A stretch of DNA of 11,177 nt from an uncultured Rhodopirellula sp. (GTDB lineage: Bacteria > Planctomycetota > Planctomycetia > Pirellulales > Pirellulaceae), in assembly GCA_913061385.1 (NCBI GenBank), contig CAJXTM010000047.1, positions 1 through 11,177 on the forward strand. The letters are read 5' to 3'. Of the stretch, positions 6,437 to 11,177 are shown piece by piece. Under the pieces are notes generated by a model. The model worked only from the letters and a program-made list of their open reading frames with translations. It made no database searches and was not told the origin of the DNA. Position numbers and translations under genes: made by a program. How positions within the stretch are numbered: position 1 is the stretch's first letter; each line of letters opens with the position of its first letter.

Positions 6437-8251
6437 CTATTCACCGGTCGAACGAATGCGGCGAAACAACAACAAACGCATATCGGCAACCTCATCCCCC
6501 GCAACCTCGCTCGCGCGCAACGTCAGAGTCGCTTTACCGGGCTGAAGCTGGACGACACCAAGGGTCATCGGCCGCCAATCACGCACATAACCCTCCACAC
6601 GCTCAAAACGATCTTCGTCGGCTCCAAGCAAAGGAACCTCGTTCGCAACTTCAATCATTTTTTCAATTTTTTGATCACCGACTGAAAGCTCAATTTTCGA
6701 TCCGACATCAGCTTGCTTGCAGGCATAATACATCTGCACCTCGAAATCTCCACTGCCAAGCACTTCAACATCCCATGAGATCGAATCCTCGGGATTTTTC
6801 CAGTTCGTCATGAAGGTGCAGTTTGGAAAGCGATTGCTGCGTCGAACGCCCCCATGAGCCTTCGCATCGCGGGAAGGCAACTGCGTAAATTCTGCATCTG
6901 GATGAGCCAGCGTGATTGGCCGCATGGCAGGCTCCCTGCTGGATTTCAACGAGACTTGCCCCAACCAACCGTCCAACTCCCTCTTGAGTCTTTTCAGCAC
7001 CTTTGGCTTCTTTGCAGTCAAATCACTTTTCTCGCGTGGATCGTTGATGATGTCGTAGAGTCCCCCCGCCAATTGAAGACGATATCGGTCATCTCGAACG
7101 GTCGCTTTTTTATTCCATGCACTGAACATCAGACGGGATTTCCAGTCATCCCCAGCACTGGTCAGTAACGGCCTGATCGATTTGCCATCAAGGGGTTTGG
7201 GTGCATCAAATTCGAGTCCAGCAAAGTCTGCGAGCGTAGGCAACAAATCAATTGCTCCTGCGATCTGATTGACCTTGGTGCCAGGTTTTATTCGTCGTGG
7301 GTATCGAAAAATGCAAGGTGAACGCAAACCGCCTTCGTTAGTCGAACCTTTTCGGCCACGCATCCCTGCATTGAAGCGTGCACCATTGGGTCCATTATCC
7401 GAAAAATAAATCACGATCGTGTCATCACCGATGCCAATCGTGTCAAGGTGCTGAATCAACCGTCCCACGTTTGCGTCGATATTTTCACACATCGCCAAAG
7501 CAGCACGAGTGTGTGTCAGATTTTCCTTCTTTGAATTCGTTGGTTCAGGATCGGGCACAATTTCCTTTTTCGCAAATTTTTCCCAATACTTATCTGGCAC
7601 CTGCATGGGTGAATGCGGAGTATTTAACGCAAGGTAGACAAAGAACGGTTGATCACGATGTGAATCAATAAAATTGATCGTTCGATTGGTCAAGTCATCG
7701 ACAATGAAACCATCACCTTTCACAAGACGACCATTATGTTCCAGCATGGGCGAGAAGTAGTTACCCCAGTGCCCGCTGCAAAAACCGTAATAGTCATCAA
7801 ACCCTCGGGCATTGGGATGGTACGGGTACTGCATGCCACTGTGCCACTTTCCATAACATCCCGTCGCATATCCACCCTCCCGGAAAACCTCAGCAATTGT
7901 CTGCTCATCAGAATTAAATCGCTCTCCACCTGCGGAGGTGCTGTAAACCCCGGAACGATTGTGGTATCTGCCTGTCAAAAACTCGGCTCTCGTGGGTGAA
8001 CAAACAGCACAAACATAAAACCGATCGATCTCTGCACCAGCGCGAGCCATTGCGTCAATATTGGGCGTGGAAAGATTTGGATTTCCATGCAGGCTCAGGT
8101 CACCCCACCCTTGATCATCAGTCAAAATCACAACCACATTGGGTTGCTTAAGTCCGTCATCCGCCGCGCATGAATCAGATTGAAGCAGCATGCCTGCAAA
8201 AACCAAAAACAGACAAGCGGCGAAATTTTTTCCGACAGAGATCAGCGACAT
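6437..8251 (-). CDS. Exported type I sulfatase with C-terminal beta-rich domain
   Basis: It likely hydrolyses sulfate esters, probably on sulfated polysaccharides, in the periplasm or outside. Numbered from ATG 8251 (604 residues): a signal peptide with hydrophobic core 10-23 and cleavage near SCAA/DD (27-32), metal ligands D45-D46 in ILTDDQGWGD, the sulfatase signature CSPTRAEFLTGR (84-95) whose C84 would be converted to formylglycine, GKWH (134-137), NTPHSP with H213, and SDNGPNG with D285-N286. The active site is therefore complete. Past about residue 450 an extra domain of some 150 residues, with RFPNCTFMTNW and YYACKQADVGSKIELSVGD, resembles galactose-binding-like tails of planctomycete sulfatases (from memory). 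AAAGGA at 8263-8258 is spaced 6 nt from ATG 8251 but directly abuts ATG 8257, so 8251 is preferred. Substrate cannot be assigned. The gene is followed by a kinase gene on the same strand and faces another across the divergent gap. Confidence 0.94.
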   Translation of the reverse strand: MSLISVGKNFAACLFLVFAGMLLQSDSCAADDGLKQPNVVVILTDDQGWGDLSLHGNPNLSTPNIDAMARAGAEIDRFYVCAVCSPTRAEFLTGRYHNRSGVYSTSAGGERFNSDEQTIAEVFREGGYATGCYGKWHSGMQYPYHPNARGFDDYYGFCSGHWGNYFSPMLEHNGRLVKGDGFIVDDLTNRTINFIDSHRDQPFFVYLALNTPHSPMQVPDKYWEKFAKKEIVPDPEPTNSKKENLTHTRAALAMCENIDANVGRLIQHLDTIGIGDDTIVIYFSDNGPNGARFNAGMRGRKGSTNEGGLRSPCIFRYPRRIKPGTKVNQIAGAIDLLPTLADFAGLEFDAPKPLDGKSIRPLLTSAGDDWKSRLMFSAWNKKATVRDDRYRLQLAGGLYDIINDPREKSDLTAKKPKVLKRLKRELDGWLGQVSLKSSREPAMRPITLAHPDAEFTQLPSRDAKAHGGVRRSNRFPNCTFMTNWKNPEDSISWDVEVLGSGDFEVQMYYACKQADVGSKIELSVGDQKIEKMIEVANEVPLLGADEDRFERVEGYVRDWRPMTLGVVQLQPGKATLTLRASEVAGDEVADMRLLLFRRIRSTGE

Positions 8252-8257
8252 AATCAT

Positions 8258-8263
8258 TCCTTT
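8258..8263 (-). promoter_or_regulatory. Ribosome binding site deciding the sulfatase start
   Basis: AAAGGA on the minus strand ends 6 nt before ATG 8251 and touches ATG 8257 with no spacer. The spacing favours the inner ATG and a protein two residues shorter than the longest frame. Confidence 0.65.
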
Positions 8264-8376
8264 CTCGTTAACACCCAGTTTTCAATCATCAGCCTAATTT
8301 GGGAGAATCAATCAGGCAACGCACATGAATCCCCGAAAGCATCTGGCCCAAACTAATCTACTGCACAACTTGCCTC

Positions 8377-8382
8377 TATACT
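8377..8382 (+). promoter_or_regulatory. Candidate -10 hexamer for a leaderless kinase transcript
   Basis: TATACT (5 of 6 to consensus) ends 7 nt before ATG 8390, so transcription would begin at or beside the start codon. This fits the lack of a Shine-Dalgarno sequence before that ATG. No matching -35 is seen, so the call is weak. Confidence 0.25.
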
Positions 8383-8389
8383 GACAGTC

Positions 8390-10060
8390 ATGGAAACGTC
8401 ACCAAACGACAAGAATAGCGAGTCTGTCATTCCAGAAGACTCTGGAAAAGCGCAGTCTGATTCCCCGCAAGGCCTGCCTGAGGATCATCAGGATGTGCTT
8501 GAAACGGCCATGGCTGAATACCTCGATAAGATTGATTCTGGAAACACACCTGATCCCGCGGCTTATCTTGAGGCGTATCCACAGCACGCGGATGAACTTT
8601 CTACATTTTTCCGCAATCACCACTGGCTGGGTGCAACCTCGACCCCGGATACTCCCTCTCTGCTAGGCGCAAAAATTGGGCCCTATCAGATCGAAAGGGA
8701 GATCGCTCGAGGCGGGATGGGGATTGTCTATCAGGCTCATCAAGAAAGCCTCGGTCGAAGGGTTGCGTTAAAATTGATCAGTGGCGGCGTGCTTGCAGGC
8801 AAAGAAGAACGCAGCCGGTTCCGTTTGGAGGCGGAAGCCGCCGCCCGACTTGATCACCCCGGCATCATTTCAATTTATGACATCGGATCGTGGCGAGGCT
8901 ATGAATATTTTTCGATGGCGTTCATCGATGGCCCCACTTTGCAACGGCACGTAGATGCACGTGATTTAAGTTACATCGAAATAGCAAATCTGTCGCAGTG
9001 CATTGCTGATGCTGTTCACTATGCGCACCGTGCGGGTGTTGTGCACCGTGACCTGAAGCCAGACAACATTCTGATCAATACCGAAGGCTATCCATTAGTC
9101 GCTGACTTCGGATTGGCAAAGACACATCGGGGGGGCACTATCCTTACCCAGACTGGCCAAGTGCTGGGCACCCCGAATTACATGAGCCCCGAACAGGCTA
9201 ACGGGGGAAGTGATTCAGATGCTTCCTCTGACATCTACTCACTCGGTGCCATTCTGTATGCAATGCTAACGGGGCAACCACCACATGAAGGGGCCTCGGC
9301 AGCGCAAATCCTGCGTAGCCTGGCGGAAGAAGAACCTCTGCCACCACGACAGATACGAAAAGACATACCTCCGGATCTTGAGAACATCTGCCTGAGAGCG
9401 ATGCGGACTGAACCTTGTGCCCGTTACGACACGGCTGAGGATATGGCACTCGATCTTGAGCGATTTCTCTCTGGCGAACCAACGCAGGCTGGCAGTAGCA
9501 GCCTGCTGGACCGTGTAGCACGAGAATTTCGGCGAGACCAACACCAAACATATTTCAAGAACTGGGATCGGGCGTTAGAGAATATTGGCTTCATTGTTTT
9601 TGTGGCCCATCTGCTAATGTTTGGAATGCAGTTTTCGTTTGAAGAACCCTCTAATTGGCTTGCATATTGGCCAGCACGAGCTCTGATGATGCTCGCGATT
9701 TTCATCGTCATTTATCGAGCTCGTGAGGGGGCCATGCTGCCCAGCAGCATGGCTGAACGCCCAGTCTGGTCAATCTGGATCGCATACCTCGTGACGCTCG
9801 CTGTGCTCAATTTGATCCCACTCATCAGTGAGGGGCGACAGGAGAACGTGTTTCAGACCGCAGCGGCACTCAGTGGCTTTGCGTTCATCGCCATGTCAGG
9901 GCACATTTGGGGTGGCGCGGCCTTCTTAGGACTGGGTTTTCTGTCAGTTGCGGTGGCCTGCGCATTCTTTCAAACCATATCGCCATTAATGCTGGGTAGC
10001 ATGTGGCTGATCAGCATGCTAACTCTTGCTCGCCACTACCGCATTACAGCCGAAAACTAG
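8390..10060 (+). CDS. Membrane-anchored Hanks-type Ser/Thr kinase with six-helix C-terminal domain
   Basis: A 556-residue kinase. Residues about 33-78 contain the helical motif seen before many planctomycete kinases, here YLDKIDSGNTPDPAAYLEAY followed by PQHADEL. The kinase domain spans about 98-361 with all key motifs: RGGMGIVY (107-114), VALK with K128, HRDLKPDN (219-226), DFG (239-241) and SPE (266-268), so it should be active. After a basic linker (RVAREFRRDQ, 375-384) come about six hydrophobic segments, near 398-416, 426-443, 459-479, 488-507, 509-530 and 532-547, and a very short tail. The kinase would face the cytoplasm with the C-terminal half in the inner membrane. No large outer sensor domain is present, unlike PknB with PASTA repeats, so the helices themselves may sense or bind partners (inference). 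ATG 8390 has no Shine-Dalgarno sequence; the gene is divergent from the sulfatase. Phosphorylation targets are unknown. Confidence 0.93.
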   Translation: METSPNDKNSESVIPEDSGKAQSDSPQGLPEDHQDVLETAMAEYLDKIDSGNTPDPAAYLEAYPQHADELSTFFRNHHWLGATSTPDTPSLLGAKIGPYQIEREIARGGMGIVYQAHQESLGRRVALKLISGGVLAGKEERSRFRLEAEAAARLDHPGIISIYDIGSWRGYEYFSMAFIDGPTLQRHVDARDLSYIEIANLSQCIADAVHYAHRAGVVHRDLKPDNILINTEGYPLVADFGLAKTHRGGTILTQTGQVLGTPNYMSPEQANGGSDSDASSDIYSLGAILYAMLTGQPPHEGASAAQILRSLAEEEPLPPRQIRKDIPPDLENICLRAMRTEPCARYDTAEDMALDLERFLSGEPTQAGSSSLLDRVAREFRRDQHQTYFKNWDRALENIGFIVFVAHLLMFGMQFSFEEPSNWLAYWPARALMMLAIFIVIYRAREGAMLPSSMAERPVWSIWIAYLVTLAVLNLIPLISEGRQENVFQTAAALSGFAFIAMSGHIWGGAAFLGLGFLSVAVACAFFQTISPLMLGSMWLISMLTLARHYRITAEN

Positions 10061-10232
10061 AATCCCGCTTGCTCCGTACCAACAGCAAGACCATTCAAAC
10101 TTCGGCGGTAAATGTGGCACAGACACGCTTCCTCCGGATTTCAAATGCTTGCTGGGTGAAACCTTGGCAAATCATGCGTACAATACAGACTTTCTTCCCT
10201 TCATCACTCCAGCCTCCAAGGTAGCCGCCGCG
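10061..10232. other. Intergenic region before the DUF3500 gene
   Basis: A 172-bp gap between two plus-strand genes. It contains a possible promoter (10156-10184) and a weak AAGG at 10218-10221. I saw no good terminator hairpin after the kinase stop, so some read-through is possible. Confidence 0.4.
10156..10184 (+). promoter_or_regulatory. Candidate sigma-70 type promoter for the DUF3500 gene
   Basis: GTGAAA (4 of 6 to TTGACA) at 10156-10161 and TACAAT (5 of 6 to TATAAT) at 10179-10184 are separated by 17 nt. The predicted start near 10191 gives a leader of about 42 nt to ATG 10233. Read by eye; planctomycete promoter preferences are not well covered by this consensus. Confidence 0.35.
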
Positions 10233-11132
10233 ATGCGTGACCCCCATTCTATTAACCGACGTATTTTTCTTGAATCCACCGCCGCAGCCGCAATCGCTAC
10301 CGGTTCAGTACTTACTTCCGGCTTACAAGTTACCGCAGCGGATACCGCAACGAGTGCTGAGTCAGTCGTAGGTACGCTCTACTCAACACTGAGCGACAAA
10401 CAAAAAACCTCGGTCTGTTTTGACTGGAATCACCAAGACGAAAAACGGGGTTTGTTGAGAAGTTTCGTAGCCAACAACTGGAACATCACAAAACCTGAAA
10501 TCAATGACGATTTCTACACCGATGAACAACGTGAGCTGATCACCAAAGTATTCGAGTCAATTGTCCATCCAGCGTGGCACGAACGTTACTACCAGCAACT
10601 TGAAGACGATGCGGGTGGATTCGGAAATGAGCAGTCGATCGCGATTTTTGGCAAGCCAGGTGAGGGCAAATTCGAACTGGTCCTCACGGGTCGGCACATG
10701 ACACTGAGGTGTGATGGCAACTCGGCAGATCACGTGGCTTTTGGTGGACCCATTTTTTACGGGCATGCTCCCGAGTTCACCGAAAATCCAAAACATACCG
10801 ACAACGTCTTTTGGAGTCAGGCTGTCGAAGCCAACAAACTCTACACGATGCTCGGTGGTAAGCAACAAAAGCAGGCTCAAGTCGCCAAAACACCTAGGGA
10901 ACAGGCGGTTGCATTCCGAGGTGCAAAAGGTGGAATGACAGGACTGCCGGTCACTGACATGAGCTCTGACCAAAAAGAACATCTGCAAAAGGTTCTTGGC
11001 ACGCTTACCGAAATGTACCGCACCAGCGACCAGCAGGAGGCAATGCAATGCCTTGCCAAACAAGGTGGCCTTGATGCGTGCACACTCTCGTTCTACACCG
11101 ACAACGATCTTGGCAAAGATGGAGTATGGGAC
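10233..11132 (+). CDS. Tat-exported DUF3500 family protein, 3'-truncated
   Basis: No defined function; I recognise it as a DUF3500 protein, a family frequent in planctomycetes. From ATG 10233 there are exactly 300 codons before the adapter. The N-terminus MRDPHSINRRIFLESTAAAA has a twin-arginine motif (R9-R10, IFL following) and an Ala-rich hydrophobic stretch ending near TAAD (34-37), so export in folded form by Tat is likely. The family core is seen in LTGRHMTLRCDGNS (151-164), FGGPIFYGH (170-178), the nearby VFWSQAVEAN, GLPVTDMSSDQK and the final KDGVWD. His, Cys and Asp in these motifs could bind a metal, which would suit Tat export, but this is inference. Family members are usually somewhat longer, so the C-terminal part is missing because the contig ends. 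AAGG lies 11 nt upstream of the ATG. The frame runs on into the adapter (LSLIHISEPTR), and those residues are not part of the protein. Confidence 0.85.
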
Positions 11133-11177
11133 CTGTCTCTTATACACATCTCCGAGCCCACGAGACCGAGGCTGATC
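11133..11177 (-). other. Illumina Nextera P7/i7 adapter (technical, not genomic)
   Basis: Reverse complement of the left-end adapter: mosaic end CTGTCTCTTATACACATCT from 11133, the read-2 sequence to 11166, the i7 index N710 (CGAGGCTG, 11167-11174) and ATC of the P7 primer. Genomic DNA ends at 11132. Confidence 0.98.

Larger units (their letters stand above)
8252..8389. other. Divergent intergenic region between sulfatase and membrane kinase
   Basis: A 138-bp gap that must hold both promoters. A TATACT hexamer at 8377-8382 lies 7 nt before the kinase ATG, which would make its transcript leaderless or nearly so. Two TCAATCA copies (8282-8288, 8308-8314) lie 26 bp apart on the sulfatase side. 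No strong -35 was found for either direction. Confidence 0.4.

Noticed and set aside
8282..8314. Two TCAATCA copies 26 bp apart as a possible operator pair
   Set aside because: Only seven bases each, AT-rich, no dyad symmetry; chance is a good explanation.
10557..11147. Minus-strand 196-residue open frame starting MYKRQ
   Set aside because: It starts in the adapter and lies opposite the DUF3500 gene; no recognisable protein features.
1..11177. Terminal inverted repeats suggesting a linear plasmid or transposon
   Set aside because: The inverted ends are an exact match to a sequencing adapter with index and primer, so they are technical.

Overview
The window looks like a contig from a planctomycete (Planctomycetota, probably a marine or other aquatic Pirellulales/Planctomycetales-type bacterium), read from a Nextera-type library. 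The lineage call is inferred from gene content: a secreted SHD1-domain protein, a formylglycine sulfatase with an extra C-terminal beta-rich domain, two Hanks-type Ser/Thr kinases (one with the N-terminal helical motif and multi-helix membrane tail common in this phylum), and a Tat-exported DUF3500 protein. No rRNA or ribosomal protein is present to confirm it. Both ends are technical: bases 1-48 and 11133-11177 are the same Illumina Nextera P7/i7 adapter in inverted orientation, so only 49-11132 is genomic and the genes at both edges are cut.

Layout. On the minus strand at the left, a ferredoxin-NADP+ reductase (1867-899) is followed by the first 252 codons of glgC (804-49), a likely two-gene transcription unit. 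A divergent control region (1868-2088) separates it from a plus-strand secreted SHD1 protein (2089-3600) with a Gly/Pro repeat tail. A hairpin-containing gap (3601-3849) leads to a plus-strand HemY-type protoporphyrinogen oxidase (3850-5301). Its tail overlaps by 36 bp the tail of a convergent soluble Ser/Thr kinase (6180-5266). Upstream of that kinase, on the same strand, lies an exported sulfatase (8251-6437). A short divergent gap (8252-8389) separates it from a plus-strand membrane-anchored Ser/Thr kinase (8390-10060). The right end holds the first 300 codons of a Tat-exported DUF3500 protein (10233-11132).

How the genes fit together. The left part is housekeeping metabolism: redox balance of NADP(H)/ferredoxin, glycogen synthesis and heme synthesis. 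The right part is the planctomycete envelope and signalling repertoire: sulfated-polysaccharide breakdown flanked by a soluble and a membrane kinase. A functional link between the kinases and the sulfatase is only suggested by position. I saw no tRNA, rRNA, CRISPR array, insertion sequence or phage gene, and nothing that clearly forms an undescribed multi-gene system. The least understood items are the SHD1 protein with its repeat tail, the kinase with a six-helix tail and the DUF3500 protein.
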